Below are positions 17,161 through 26,510 of a DNA stretch of 64,000 bases, one piece after another. Within the stretch, counting starts at the first letter, position 1, and every line of letters starts with the position of its first letter. The notes below the pieces were generated by a model, which did not search any database, had not been told where the DNA came from, and was given only the letters and a program-made list of their open reading frames with translations. The DNA lies in NCBI RefSeq assembly GCF_003071065.1, contig NZ_QCXX01000002.1, positions 744,001 through 808,000 on the forward strand. Direction: 5' to 3'. The translations under genes were made by a program, and so were the position numbers. Source of the DNA: Sphingobacterium athyrii. Lineage in GTDB: Bacteria; Bacteroidota; Bacteroidia; Sphingobacteriales; Sphingobacteriaceae.

Positions 17161-18609
17161 CTAGTTTAGCGTGTCGCTATTTTTTTTGGACCATAGTTCC
17201 ATGTTCGGAAAATTATATTTATCGTTGTTAAAAATCGGATCTTTCTTGGCCTTCTGCTGCTCACGATAGTCATCATAAATGGTAAGTACTTTTTTGTGGA
17301 GCAATAGAATAGCGATCAGGTTGAGCCAGGCCATGAGTCCAACGCCAATATCGCCCAACGTCCAGGCAGACTTTGCCGTACTGATGCAGCCTACATAGGT
17401 GGATACTAACATAAGCAGGCGCAAAACCCAGATAAGTATGGTCTTGTGCTGTTTTTTGCGACTTACAAAACTGATATTGGTTTCGGCAATATAATAATAG
17501 GCCATGATAGTCGTGAACGCGAAAAAGGCTAAGGCTAAAGCGACAAAAGCGTTCCCAATGGTAGGGAAGTGATGTGACACGGCCTGCTGCGTAAAGCCCG
17601 GTCCCATTTCCGTAGCGGGAAGGTGCTGTACGATAAACCCTCCGTTTGGATTTTCCACATTATATTGTCCCGTAAATAGGATCATCAAGGCTGTCGCAGT
17701 ACAGACAAACATGGTATCGACATAGACTGAAAAGCCCTGAACCAGCCCCTGCTTGATAGGATGCGATACTTCGGCGGCGGCGGCAGCATGTGGCGCGGTG
17801 CCCTGACCGGCTTCATTGCTGTAAATGCCCCGTTTTACGCCCCATGAAATTGCCATGCCCGCCACAGCACCAAAGGTTGCCTCCAGATTGAAGGCGGCTT
17901 TTACAATCAGTGAAATGACGGCTGGTATCTGTGTAAAATTGAGACCGATAATGACTAATGCCATCAGAATATAGGCTCCCGCCATAAATGGAACGACATA
18001 CTCAGCGACGGTACTGATCCGCTTGACACCGCCGATAATAATGATGGCCAGTAAGGCCGCTATGCTCAATCCGGTGACGCTCGGCGACAAGTTGAAGGCT
18101 GATTCAACCGCCGCACCGATGCTATTACTCTGCACGCCGGGGAGTAAAAATCCAGTACTGATGATCGTGACGATAGCAAATGTCCAGGCAAAAGCCTTGG
18201 AACGCAACCCTTTCAGAATATAAAATGCTGGCCCGCCCCGGTATTCTCCGTCATTGACCTCTTTGTACATCTGGCCGAGCGTAGCCTCCACGATAGCCGA
18301 TGCACTGCCCAAAAAAGCGATGACCCACATCCAAAAGATAGCTCCGGGACCGCCCATGGCGATGGCTGTTGCAACACCGGCAATGTTGCCTGTACCCACA
18401 CGACCAGAGATAGCGAGCGAGAATGCCTGAAATGAGGAAATTCCTTTGTCCGAACTATTGCCATCAAAAAGCAAACGGATCATTTCCCGAATTTGCGTGA
18501 GCTGCGGGCATCGGAAACGTATCGTAAAATAGATCCCAGTCAACAAACATAGGTATACCAGAGCATCACTCCAGATGATGTCGTAAATTTTATTGATTAT
18601 ATCGTTCAT
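17161..18609 (-). CDS. Alanine/glycine:cation symporter (AGCS family)
   Basis: 482 residues with about ten to eleven transmembrane segments. Family signatures are SGRVGTGNIAGVATAIAMGGPGAIFWMW and GGPAFYILKGL near the N-terminal half and GIYSNEAGQGTAPHAAAAA near the middle. These transporters bring in alanine or glycine with Na+ (or H+) across the inner membrane. It stands alone on the minus strand with 352 bases before the next gene upstream. No exact -7 box was seen in the gap. The short loops and total length are normal. Confidence 0.93.
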   Translation of the reverse strand: MNDIINKIYDIIWSDALVYLCLLTGIYFTIRFRCPQLTQIREMIRLLFDGNSSDKGISSFQAFSLAISGRVGTGNIAGVATAIAMGGPGAIFWMWVIAFLGSASAIVEATLGQMYKEVNDGEYRGGPAFYILKGLRSKAFAWTFAIVTIISTGFLLPGVQSNSIGAAVESAFNLSPSVTGLSIAALLAIIIIGGVKRISTVAEYVVPFMAGAYILMALVIIGLNFTQIPAVISLIVKAAFNLEATFGAVAGMAISWGVKRGIYSNEAGQGTAPHAAAAAEVSHPIKQGLVQGFSVYVDTMFVCTATALMILFTGQYNVENPNGGFIVQHLPATEMGPGFTQQAVSHHFPTIGNAFVALALAFFAFTTIMAYYYIAETNISFVSRKKQHKTILIWVLRLLMLVSTYVGCISTAKSAWTLGDIGVGLMAWLNLIAILLLHKKVLTIYDDYREQQKAKKDPIFNNDKYNFPNMELWSKKNSDTLN

Positions 18610-18961
18610 ATTTTAAAATTAAATCTTTAGGCGCACTAAAAGTAGGTAAAAAGCAGCTAAAATATAGTATACATTCCTAAATTTCGTATAGATTATAGTG
18701 ATTTGATTGAAATTGGCTATGTAGATTATGAATAATGCGATTATTTTAGTTTTAATATGTGTTATTTGTACAATATGGGGTTAAAAAAACATAGAATCAG
18801 TATTTTTTTTTAAACAAGATAGGTCGCTCGTCCGATTTGTTTCAATAATGTTTTGGATATCGCTTGAAAGTAGGTCATAAAGACAGCAGACCATGGCTGC
18901 AAAAGTACTTTTGATAATTTAAGCCATGGTCTGCCGTATGCGATTGAAGAAGCCTTAAAAT
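18610..18961. other. 352-base gap between symporter and channel genes
   Basis: AT-rich and without a credible ORF. The half nearest the symporter should contain its promoter, but I see no exact TAnnTTTG on the minus strand. The other end holds the hairpin described at 18886-18934. Confidence 0.6.
18886..18934 (-). terminator. Hairpin downstream of the MscS-type channel gene
   Basis: Perfect 13-bp inverted repeat (GCAGACCATGGCT / AGCCATGGTCTGC) around a 23-base loop that itself contains AAAAGTACTTTT. It begins 27 bases past the channel stop on the minus strand, fitting a terminator, although the T tract is short. Confidence 0.65.
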
Positions 18962-20269
18962 TTAACTGAAATTGCGTGCTGCCATGAGCATGCGCAGGTC
19001 GTCGGATGCGGGCAGTTCAAACACCTGTAGATGAAAGTGTTTAATGGCTGCCAGCAAATGATCAAATATATCGGCCATGGTATCTTCGAAATAAACCCAT
19101 TGTGTCCCCTTGGTAAACATGTACAGTTCCAACGGAATGCCGTATTCATTGGGCGCGAGCTGACGCACCAATAGGGTCAGTTCCTGATGGATATTGGGGT
19201 TGTGCTTAGCATAGGCAAGTACATAGGCCCTGAACAGACCGATATTGGTCATCCTTCGGCCGTTGACAGGCGAGGAGCTGTCGGTATTCCAGGTTTTGTT
19301 GTAATCGGCAATCTCACGCTCCCGTTTTTCGATATAGGGGGCCAGCAAGTGGATTTTTTTTAATGCTGTAATTTCCTCGGCACTGAGATAGCGTACAGAA
19401 GACATTTTAATGTTCAAAGCCCGTTTTATCCGACGGCCGCCCGTCTCTTGCATCCCGCGATAGTTTTTGAATGAATCACTTAGCAGGGTATAGGTCGGTA
19501 TGGTGACGATGGTCTTGTCCCAGTTCTGTATCTTCACATTGTTGAGGTTGATCTGCAGTACGTCGCCGTCAACACCATATTTGGGCATTTCTATCCAGTC
19601 ACCCACGCGGACCGAGTCATTGGCCGATACCTGGATACTGGCCACAAAGCCTAGAATAGTGTCTTTAAATACCAGCATGAGGATTGCGGATGCCGCCCCC
19701 AGCGAAACGAGAAAAGACCAGGGCGAATTGCCTGTCAGCAGCGACACGGCCAGTGTGCCGATGACGAAAATCAAAAAAATCTGTACCACCTGCAGGTAAC
19801 TGTCGATGGGCTTGTCCTTGAATCCTTTTGACGTACGAAAAATATCCCTGCAGGTTTTTAACAGGCTGTTGATGAGATGATAGACTGTAAGCAATACCAA
19901 CAAATCCAAAAATTTGACAATCGTGGCTGTCAGTACCGGAAAGCCAAGAAAGATGATCGGAAGCAGCTGCCGGGTGAGCAGCGTCAATATGGTCCGGCTC
20001 AGCTGCACATGCACCTTATTGGCCAAAAGAAAATCATCCCATTGGGTCGAGGTTCGCCGGGCAATTTTGTTCAATGCCGAATAGAAGATGTTGCGCATCA
20101 GGTAATCCAATGCATAGAGCAGCAGGGCAAAAGCCAGAAGTAAACCTACTGCCGTACCCATATGGGCCTGCTGTTCGGGTAAACCTAATGTCGTAAAGAG
20201 ATTGAAGATGTACTGATAAATTGAACTTGATTGTTGTTCACTGAAGTTGAGCATGTCTAAATTTTTCAT
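18962..20269 (-). CDS. MscS-type mechanosensitive ion channel
   Basis: 435 residues from ATG 20269 (a further ATG at 20254 is possible). A longer reading starts at a TTG (20281) that lies in the promoter -7 box, so I reject it. Five or so transmembrane helices fill residues 30-200. The pore-lining helix and beta domain are recognisable (LVSLGAASAILMLVFKDTILGFVASIQ, then VRVGDWIEMP and GVDGDVLQINLNNVKIQNWD). The alpha/beta C-terminus carries the extended form seen in YbdG-like channels. It opens on hypo-osmotic shock to release solutes. It is divergent from gpsA and the glucosylglycerol gene, the opposite arm of osmotic adaptation. Confidence 0.92.
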   Translation of the reverse strand: MKNLDMLNFSEQQSSSIYQYIFNLFTTLGLPEQQAHMGTAVGLLLAFALLLYALDYLMRNIFYSALNKIARRTSTQWDDFLLANKVHVQLSRTILTLLTRQLLPIIFLGFPVLTATIVKFLDLLVLLTVYHLINSLLKTCRDIFRTSKGFKDKPIDSYLQVVQIFLIFVIGTLAVSLLTGNSPWSFLVSLGAASAILMLVFKDTILGFVASIQVSANDSVRVGDWIEMPKYGVDGDVLQINLNNVKIQNWDKTIVTIPTYTLLSDSFKNYRGMQETGGRRIKRALNIKMSSVRYLSAEEITALKKIHLLAPYIEKREREIADYNKTWNTDSSSPVNGRRMTNIGLFRAYVLAYAKHNPNIHQELTLLVRQLAPNEYGIPLELYMFTKGTQWVYFEDTMADIFDHLLAAIKHFHLQVFELPASDDLRMLMAARNFS

Positions 20270-20278
20270 ATGAACAGA

Positions 20279-20286
20279 CAAATTTA
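20279..20286 (-). promoter_or_regulatory. -7 promoter box of the MscS-type gene
   Basis: Minus strand TAAATTTG, exact TAnnTTTG. It leaves only about 5-10 bases of leader to ATG 20269, or more if ATG 20254 is used. The TTG in it is the spurious long start. Confidence 0.55.
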
Positions 20287-20418
20287 CGAAGAAATATAAA
20301 AACGGGTTTTTATGTGGTAAATACCCTTTAATAACGGCTTTTCTGTGTTTTATTTGCTTATTGATTAATTTTTATGTATATTCGTAAATTAATAGATAAC
20401 CAGATGGCGAAAACTTTC

Positions 20419-20426
20419 TATTTTTG
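20419..20426 (+). promoter_or_regulatory. -7 promoter box of the gpsA-ggpPS operon
   Basis: TATTTTTG matches TAnnTTTG. It faces away from the channel promoter 133 bases away. A TTG at 20424 within it would be read as a start codon by a naive ORF call; transcription should begin near 20432. Confidence 0.6.
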
Positions 20427-20447
20427 CGTCTTAAAACCCCCGACAAT

Positions 20448-21437
20448 TTGAATGAGATTAGTGTGATAGGTGGTGGGAGTTGGGCCACGGCCCTGGTTAA
20501 AATTTTAACAGAAAATAGCATCCATGTCAACTGGTATATGCGGCGTTCTGAGCAGGTGCGCTCGATAAACCGGGATGCTGTTAACCCTGACTACCTATCG
20601 TTTTTAAAACTTGACAATAAAAAAATTTATGCCTCCGATCAACTGGACGAGATCGTGGGCCGGTCGAAAGTAGTTCTTTTCGCCGTGCCCAGTGCGCACC
20701 TGCACAATGTTTGCGCTGCAATTCCCAAAGAGGACCTCGCCGAAAAATTTGTGATCACCGCCATAAAAGGGACTGTCGGTCCCGACAATCTACTTCCTAG
20801 TTCTTATCTCGCCCGGTATTTTGAGCTGAAAGATTTTCAGCAGGCGATGATTGCAGGTCCTTGCCATGCCGAGGAAATCGCACGGAACAAGAAAACCTAT
20901 ATGACCCTATGCAGTTCTAATGAAACCTTTATCGGCAAGATCTCAAACTGGTTTGCTTCAAGTTATATGCAGGTAAAGTACAGTCCGGATATGGTGGGGG
21001 TGGAGTATGCCGCCATTTACAAAAATATTGTAGGCATTGTCTGTGGCATGGCCGAAGGACTGCATTACGGCGATAATTTTATGGCGGTGCTGGTGTCCAA
21101 TGCCATCGACGAACTGGGGCTGCTGCTGCGTGCCGTTGGCACGCCCGATGCCCGGCTGGGGAGCTCTGCCTATTTGGGCGATTTATTGGTGACGGGCTAC
21201 TCCGCACATAGCCGCAACCGCGCGTTCGGCAAATATCTTGGCCAGGGGTATTCGGTTTTCGAGGCGCGTCAGCTCATGGGCATGGTCGCCGAAGGATACT
21301 TTGCAACCAGGGGGCTGATGGCGACGGTAAAGCGCCTCGGGCTCAATTTACCCCTGTTACAGACAGCTTACCGGGTGCTATACAACCATATGGCTGCAGT
21401 GGATGAATTTAAACTTTTAGAAAGGAATATAAGATAA
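20448..21437 (+). CDS. gpsA: NAD(P)H-dependent glycerol-3-phosphate dehydrogenase
   Basis: 329 residues from TTG 20448, which places the Rossmann motif (VIGGGSWATALVKIL) right at the N-terminus as in the family. The alternative TTG 20424 is inside the promoter box. GpsA reduces dihydroxyacetone phosphate to sn-glycerol-3-phosphate. Family motifs include FAVPSAHLH, ITAIKGT, AGPCHAEEIA, GVEYAAIYKNIVGI (catalytic Lys in YKN) and GLLLRAVG. It is followed after one base by the phosphatase/GT20 fusion, so its product probably feeds that enzyme as acceptor. The normal role in phospholipid synthesis is also possible, and whether a second gpsA exists cannot be told from this window. Confidence 0.93.
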   Translation: MNEISVIGGGSWATALVKILTENSIHVNWYMRRSEQVRSINRDAVNPDYLSFLKLDNKKIYASDQLDEIVGRSKVVLFAVPSAHLHNVCAAIPKEDLAEKFVITAIKGTVGPDNLLPSSYLARYFELKDFQQAMIAGPCHAEEIARNKKTYMTLCSSNETFIGKISNWFASSYMQVKYSPDMVGVEYAAIYKNIVGIVCGMAEGLHYGDNFMAVLVSNAIDELGLLLRAVGTPDARLGSSAYLGDLLVTGYSAHSRNRAFGKYLGQGYSVFEARQLMGMVAEGYFATRGLMATVKRLGLNLPLLQTAYRVLYNHMAAVDEFKLLERNIR

Positions 21438-21438
21438 T

Positions 21439-23688
21439 ATGCTATTAGCAACAGATTTAGACGGAACTTTTTTAGGCGGTAAGATGGAAGACCGCCTCAG
21501 ATTATATAGACTGATCAAGGCCAGCCCGAACGTGCAGCTGGTTTTTGTCACCGGAAGGGGACTGGAGTCGGTATTGCCGCTGCTGAGCGATCCGCTCATT
21601 CCAGTGCCGGACTTCATTATTGCGGATGTGGGGGCCACGGTCGTTAACGGCCATAGCCTGGAAGCGATTGAGCCGTTGCAGAGTGAGATTGAGGAAAAAT
21701 GGCCGCAGACGTATGCAATCCGGGCAGCACTGGAAGAAATCCCGCAGCTGAATTACCAACATGTGCCACAGCAGCGCCGCAGCTCCTTTTATTATGAAGC
21801 TGGGGTAGACCATAGCCTGGTACAGCAGGTAGCCGACAGGTATGAATGTGACATTATAACATCGGCCGATAAATACCTGGATTTGCTCCCCAGAGGGGTC
21901 AATAAGGGGACTACATTAAAGAAGCTGGTTGAATTTCTGGCGGTCGATCCGGATGATGTGATGGTGGCCGGTGATACATTAAATGATCTGGCCTTATTTC
22001 AGATCGGCTTTAGGGGTGTCGCCGTCGGAAAATCCGAACCAAGTCTGCTGCAGGCGATTGCTGAGCTGGATACGGCTTACAACGCGGAAGCCGCCGGAGC
22101 GGGCGGTATACTGGAATATATGGGCAAGCACCGCCCGTTTCAGCAGTTGATCCGCGGGGAAAAAAAATTAATACCTCAAAAAAGAAAATCCAAAAAATCC
22201 GATCAGCTGGTGATGGTATACCATCGGCTGCCTTTTGAAAAGGAATCGGTCAATGGTAATACGGTACGGGTAGCACCCAAAAGTCCGAATGGTATCATTC
22301 CCTCGCTGCTGGGCCTATTCGAAAAGGGAAGGTCTGGCCTTTGGATCGGAGAGGAAGTGATCCAGCAGGACGGACAGCCTGTTCCAAATCAGCTGGTGGA
22401 TGAAAGCCGGTACCCTAATCTGGTCGCCTCCACCATATCGTTGTCAAAAGAGGATATCGATAAGTTCTATCGTGTATTCTCCAAGGAGGCGTTCTGGCCG
22501 ACGATCTTTTCCTTTGTGGACCGGGCAAAGTTCAACCACGAGGACTGGGCGCATTACCTGATGATCAACAAACGCTTTGCCGAACGGATCGCCCGCGAGG
22601 CCGACGAGGAGGCGCTGGTCTGGATCCATGAGTATAATCTGTGGATGGTGCCTTCTTTTTTAAAGACCATGCGCCCCGATCTGAAAATTGGTTTTTTTCA
22701 CCATACGGCATTTCCGGCAGCAGATATTTTTAATATTATTCCCTGGCGCAAAGAGATCATCGGCAGCCTGTTGCTCTGTGATTTTATCAGTTTTCATATC
22801 CCGCGTTATGTGGAGAATTTTGTAGATGTGATCCGCAGCCATACGCCGTTTAAAGTAGTCAAAAAGGTAGATGTCGCCAATCAGTTCCTGACCTATAGCT
22901 GTGCCCTCGGGGTCGATCAGATGACCAAGATCATTGAGGTGGATGGCAGACAGATCAGGCTAGGGGCACAACCGGTCGGTGTCAACAGGGATCATATCGA
23001 GCATATTTTGGCTGATGATCACATTACGGAGGAGATCAATACACTCAAAAAAAGCAAAGCGGAATCGGAAATAACGCGTATTATATCCATTGAACGCCTG
23101 GACTATGTCAAAGGGCCGTTGGAAAAAATTCAGGCTTTTGGTGAATTTCTTGCCGAGTATCCCGAATTTCGGGGCAAAATCGAACTGGTCAATGTATGTA
23201 CACCGCCATCACAAGGAATGACGATTTATGATGAGATCCGGGATCAGGTGAACCAGGCTGTGGGTGAGATCAATGGTAAATACGCTACAATGAACTGGAC
23301 GCCTATCCAATATTTTTACAGGGCACTGCCCTTTGAGGAGGTCGTCAAGCATTATTCGCTGAGCGATATCGCCTGGATCACGCCTTTGCGTGACGGGCTG
23401 AACCTGGTCGCCAAGGAATACATTGCGACCCATGGGCTATTGGAGACCCCGGGGATTCTTGTGCTTTCGGAATTCGCGGGAGCTTCGGTCGAATTGCCTT
23501 ATGCCATATTGACCAATCCCTATGACCGCAAGAGCATGAAAGATGCGCTATTAAAAGCGCTGGTCATGGAGCCTGGAGAGGCTCAGGTCAGGGCGCGTAG
23601 GCTATATGAGCATATTGAACACTACGATATCCATTATTGGGGTAAGGATTTTGTCAAGGAGCTTGAAAAATCCGGTAAGCGGCTTTGA
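21439..23688 (+). CDS. ggpPS: Glucosylglycerol-phosphate phosphatase/synthase fusion (HAD + GT20)
   Basis: 749 residues. Residues 1-240 are a HAD-type phosphatase of the sucrose/trehalose-phosphatase class (DLDGTF with D6 and D8, FVTGRG, late GDTLNDLALF). Residues 255-745 are a GT20 glycosyltransferase. The GT20 part starts with VMVYHRLPF (Y261-H-R) and KSPNGIIPSL. From memory these match glucosylglycerol-phosphate synthases (YHRQPY...SPNG) and not trehalose-phosphate synthase OtsA. The nucleotide-sugar end is intact (PLRDGLNLVAKEYIA, SEFAGASVEL). Phosphatase-first fusions are known as GgpPS in some proteobacteria; OtsA-OtsB fusions usually have the reverse order. Proposed path: ADP-glucose plus glycerol-3-phosphate gives glucosylglycerol phosphate, then glucosylglycerol, a compatible solute. 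Placement one base after gpsA, the acceptor source, supports this. Trehalose synthesis is the main alternative. Confidence 0.8.
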   Translation: MLLATDLDGTFLGGKMEDRLRLYRLIKASPNVQLVFVTGRGLESVLPLLSDPLIPVPDFIIADVGATVVNGHSLEAIEPLQSEIEEKWPQTYAIRAALEEIPQLNYQHVPQQRRSSFYYEAGVDHSLVQQVADRYECDIITSADKYLDLLPRGVNKGTTLKKLVEFLAVDPDDVMVAGDTLNDLALFQIGFRGVAVGKSEPSLLQAIAELDTAYNAEAAGAGGILEYMGKHRPFQQLIRGEKKLIPQKRKSKKSDQLVMVYHRLPFEKESVNGNTVRVAPKSPNGIIPSLLGLFEKGRSGLWIGEEVIQQDGQPVPNQLVDESRYPNLVASTISLSKEDIDKFYRVFSKEAFWPTIFSFVDRAKFNHEDWAHYLMINKRFAERIAREADEEALVWIHEYNLWMVPSFLKTMRPDLKIGFFHHTAFPAADIFNIIPWRKEIIGSLLLCDFISFHIPRYVENFVDVIRSHTPFKVVKKVDVANQFLTYSCALGVDQMTKIIEVDGRQIRLGAQPVGVNRDHIEHILADDHITEEINTLKKSKAESEITRIISIERLDYVKGPLEKIQAFGEFLAEYPEFRGKIELVNVCTPPSQGMTIYDEIRDQVNQAVGEINGKYATMNWTPIQYFYRALPFEEVVKHYSLSDIAWITPLRDGLNLVAKEYIATHGLLETPGILVLSEFAGASVELPYAILTNPYDRKSMKDALLKALVMEPGEAQVRARRLYEHIEHYDIHYWGKDFVKELEKSGKRL

Positions 23689-23691
23689 ATA

Positions 23692-23727
23692 ACAATTGCG
23701 GGGGCTCATATTTAGCCCCGCAATTGT
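23692..23727. terminator. Bidirectional terminator after ggpPS
   Basis: ACAATTGCGGGG(G)CT pairs with AGCCCCGCAATTGT: a 14-bp GC-rich stem with a single bulged G and a 7-base loop. It lies 4 bases after the ggpPS stop and just beyond the stop of the convergent barrel gene at 23736. Confidence 0.85.
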
Positions 23728-23735
23728 CCAATGGT

Positions 23736-25283
23736 CTAAAATGTCAATAAGCCAACAGTTAAACTGGCCATATAGCGCGACTGTCCTTTTTCAAAGGGGC
23801 CAGTTGCGCCAGATAGGGCTGTTTCCAAACTGCCAGATCCCTTGACATAGAGCTGATTATTATTCCTCCCGAAACTGGCAAGCCGGTATTGTATACTTAA
23901 CGCATTGATCACTCTGTCTTGCGATAAGTACTGGTAAATGGGCAGCGCAACGTTGTTGGCGACAAAATTGCTCGAATAGTCTTTGTCGGTATAATTCCAC
24001 TCATTTTTTACAGCAAAACTGTAATTGGAGGCCAGGTCAAAGACCCAGCGTGACAGTGCCTTGTTGAATCGGAGGCCGATATCAACCCGGTCAATGATCT
24101 CCATGCTTTGGGGCAGGGCATAGCGGTTGTCCCAGCCTGAATAGCTTACAGAAGCTTTGGCAAACCAGTCCGAACGGTATGCGCTTGTCTCTTTGGCGAG
24201 CATATAGCCCAATGAAGCCTGGCTGCGGACTGCCGTGTGCAATGTGCCTTCGAAAATGGTCTCGTAGCTGCGGTCATCCGCCCGCTGCAGTTGCTGATAT
24301 TCGGTATCGGAAATATCAGTATACGACAGGTTGAGGTCGAAGTGGTGGTTGTAGGTGCCGCGTTTTAGATCAAGGGCCGACAATAGGGTATAGTGATCGG
24401 AAGTATGCTTGCCGGCTTTCATCGGATAGGTGACTCCGTCAGTTACCTTTTCATTATGATGCAGGTACCTGCCTGACAGCAACCAGCGCAGCTGATCGCC
24501 TTCATAACGGTAACTCACTTCGCTGCCGTACGCGTTTGTGATGTAGTTGCGGTAGATGTCTCCGGTCATGAGGAGCGGTGCGGCGCCCATATATTCTGCG
24601 AGACCCAAGAGCTTGTAGATATTATACTGTTGATTTTCATTGGCGCGGGTCAGCCTCAGATCATTTTTGTGGTAGTTGTACATTCCCGCCAGTCCGAGCT
24701 GATGCCGCTTGCTGATCCTGTAACTGATATTTGGTGCCAACTGGATTTTGTTCTCGGTATCAAGTGAACGTGGGTCCATCTGCCGTGCTCCGGTGGCAAC
24801 CTGATAGGAGAGGTCAAGGCCGGCACGCATGCGGCCTCCGGCGAAGCGGGGACTCGCTACCTTCAGGGACATCGCGTAAAACTGTTTATTCCAGTCTCCC
24901 TTGAGCGAATCGACAATCTGGTAGGGATTATCCCTTATCGGATTGACAAGAGATGCATAGGGCAGCTGCTTCTCTTTCAATGTGGTGAAATTAAAATGTC
25001 CGTAGAGGGTCCAATCGCCGGTCCGCTGGAATTTTTCCGTCGAAAAATTGAGTCCCTGTTTAGATTTGCCGGTAAAGGGATGCCTAAAATCACCGCCTTC
25101 ATAAAAGTAACCCAATTCCGTGTTGCCCACAGCCGGTAAATCAAGTTCTCCCAGGAAGGCACTGGTATGGAGTTTCAGCGCAGTTTCTTTTTCTTTAGAA
25201 TAGCTGATATTGGGGTTTTCCTGTGCATGCAGATTCACGAAGGTGGCTGTACATGCCAGGGATAAAATATATTTTATGTTCAT
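23736..25283 (-). CDS. DUF6850-type outer-membrane beta-barrel protein
   Basis: 515 residues with a signal peptide ending at VNLHAQ (about residue 20). The rest alternates aromatic and polar residues in amphipathic strands (TLYGHFNFTTL, FYAMSLKVASPRF, HHFDLNLSYTDI) and ends with TVGLLTF, a barrel-terminal strand with C-terminal Phe. I recognise it as the DUF6850 family from general appearance and from its place beside a DUF4876 gene, not from a search. Function unknown. It is last in a four-gene minus-strand operon and starts 11 bases past the DUF4876 stop. It could form an outer-membrane pore partner for the TonB receptor. Confidence 0.75.
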   Translation of the reverse strand: MNIKYILSLACTATFVNLHAQENPNISYSKEKETALKLHTSAFLGELDLPAVGNTELGYFYEGGDFRHPFTGKSKQGLNFSTEKFQRTGDWTLYGHFNFTTLKEKQLPYASLVNPIRDNPYQIVDSLKGDWNKQFYAMSLKVASPRFAGGRMRAGLDLSYQVATGARQMDPRSLDTENKIQLAPNISYRISKRHQLGLAGMYNYHKNDLRLTRANENQQYNIYKLLGLAEYMGAAPLLMTGDIYRNYITNAYGSEVSYRYEGDQLRWLLSGRYLHHNEKVTDGVTYPMKAGKHTSDHYTLLSALDLKRGTYNHHFDLNLSYTDISDTEYQQLQRADDRSYETIFEGTLHTAVRSQASLGYMLAKETSAYRSDWFAKASVSYSGWDNRYALPQSMEIIDRVDIGLRFNKALSRWVFDLASNYSFAVKNEWNYTDKDYSSNFVANNVALPIYQYLSQDRVINALSIQYRLASFGRNNNQLYVKGSGSLETALSGATGPFEKGQSRYMASLTVGLLTF

Positions 25284-25294
25284 GATGCTCCTGC

Positions 25295-26506
25295 TTATTT
25301 GGAATAACTTTTGGGACTGGGGGTATCATTTATGGCAAAGTCACTGGATGAATTGTTGGTATCCATCAGCACTTTAATGCCATTGATCTCGTCCCTGACT
25401 TTACGGATCACCGATTTTGCGGTACCGGCTCCGCCGCCGACAAAGGCTACACCCGCGTCAATCTTGCTCGGCAGGCGTTTCTTGTCCAATGTAATGGTAC
25501 TGTTGGCAACGCAGTCTATGCCGTCGATCACCTTGTCTGCCGGTACTTTCATGTAGCGCGTGGAGACTGTCGCCCCCGGTTCGGTAACGGTTTCGTAGCC
25601 GGTATAATCATCGGGAGACAACAATACCAGTCCGGATCCATTGACACCGGGCAGCCAGTCAAAAAGTGTCAGCGAGGAACTATGGATCAGTGTCACATTG
25701 GGCACATCGGGCGAGTCTGTATCGTTGCTGTTGCCCGGTGGATTGAAGTAGGTTTCGAAATCCGCTATGCCTGCGCCTAAATCCGCTGGTGCGCTGGAAT
25801 TGCCATTGGGATCTGTCTTGTGGTTGATGCCGTCCACGGCAATGACAATGGATTTTCCCGGTGCTACGGGATGATCCTCTCCGGCAGTACCCGGAATGGT
25901 CCAGAGGGAGGCGAGGTAGACGTTGTCCTGGTCTTCGATAAATTTTGTTGCCGTCGGTGATGCTGATTTTGTGGCTCCAAAGGAGATTCCGCCTGCATAT
26001 AGGGTGTCTGTGGAGTTGTTGTAGATTTCGACAAAACCGTCATACAGATAGGAAGCGTTATTTGGCGTCCGGCTGCCGGTATAGTAAAACTCTTTGATTA
26101 CAAATCCACCGACAGCACCGCCACTCAGCTGAATTTCTGTTCTCCCGGAGGCCTGGATACGCAGCGAAGCAATGGCGGCATTCAAAAATGCCTTGCCCTC
26201 ACGCCCGGTGATGGCCACGCTCTCTGCTTCGGTAATCTCGCGGCTTGCCGTGACCGTATAGATTCCCGGTAGGATATCATGCAGGTCTACCTCACCTTTG
26301 CCATTGCTGGTCAATTGGGTGATCTGGCCTGTAAAGGTATTTTTAAGGGTCACTGCCGCTCCCTGGGCAAAGCGCTCGTTATAGATGTCCGGATAACGGA
26401 TGGCGATGGTATAGGATAGTGTATTTACCGGAGCGAAATCTTTACGACAGCCACAGAATAAAGCTAGTAATGCGATTAGGTAGATATAACAGCTGATTTT
26501 CTTCAT
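25295..26506 (-). CDS. DUF4876-type lipoprotein
   Basis: 403 residues from ATG 26506, chosen because a lipoprotein signal follows at once (LIALLALFCGC, lipobox Cys near 20). A longer frame runs 49 codons upstream through the 3' end of the receptor gene and has no signal sequence, so I reject it. An N-terminal carboxypeptidase-regulatory-like repeat (ITQLTSNGKGEVDLHDILPG) precedes a lamin-tail-like beta region (FYYTGSRTPNNASYLYDGFVEIYNNSTDTLY in part). The start lies 5 bases after the receptor stop. Likely a surface or periplasmic lipoprotein partner of the receptor. Function unknown. Confidence 0.8.
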   Translation of the reverse strand: MKKISCYIYLIALLALFCGCRKDFAPVNTLSYTIAIRYPDIYNERFAQGAAVTLKNTFTGQITQLTSNGKGEVDLHDILPGIYTVTASREITEAESVAITGREGKAFLNAAIASLRIQASGRTEIQLSGGAVGGFVIKEFYYTGSRTPNNASYLYDGFVEIYNNSTDTLYAGGISFGATKSASPTATKFIEDQDNVYLASLWTIPGTAGEDHPVAPGKSIVIAVDGINHKTDPNGNSSAPADLGAGIADFETYFNPPGNSNDTDSPDVPNVTLIHSSSLTLFDWLPGVNGSGLVLLSPDDYTGYETVTEPGATVSTRYMKVPADKVIDGIDCVANSTITLDKKRLPSKIDAGVAFVGGGAGTAKSVIRKVRDEINGIKVLMDTNNSSSDFAINDTPSPKSYSK

Positions 26507-26510
26507 TTTC

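Noticed and set aside
21439..23688. OtsA-OtsB trehalose synthase fusion
   Set aside because: The domain order is reversed and the GT20 start resembles glucosylglycerol-phosphate synthase; kept only as an alternative.
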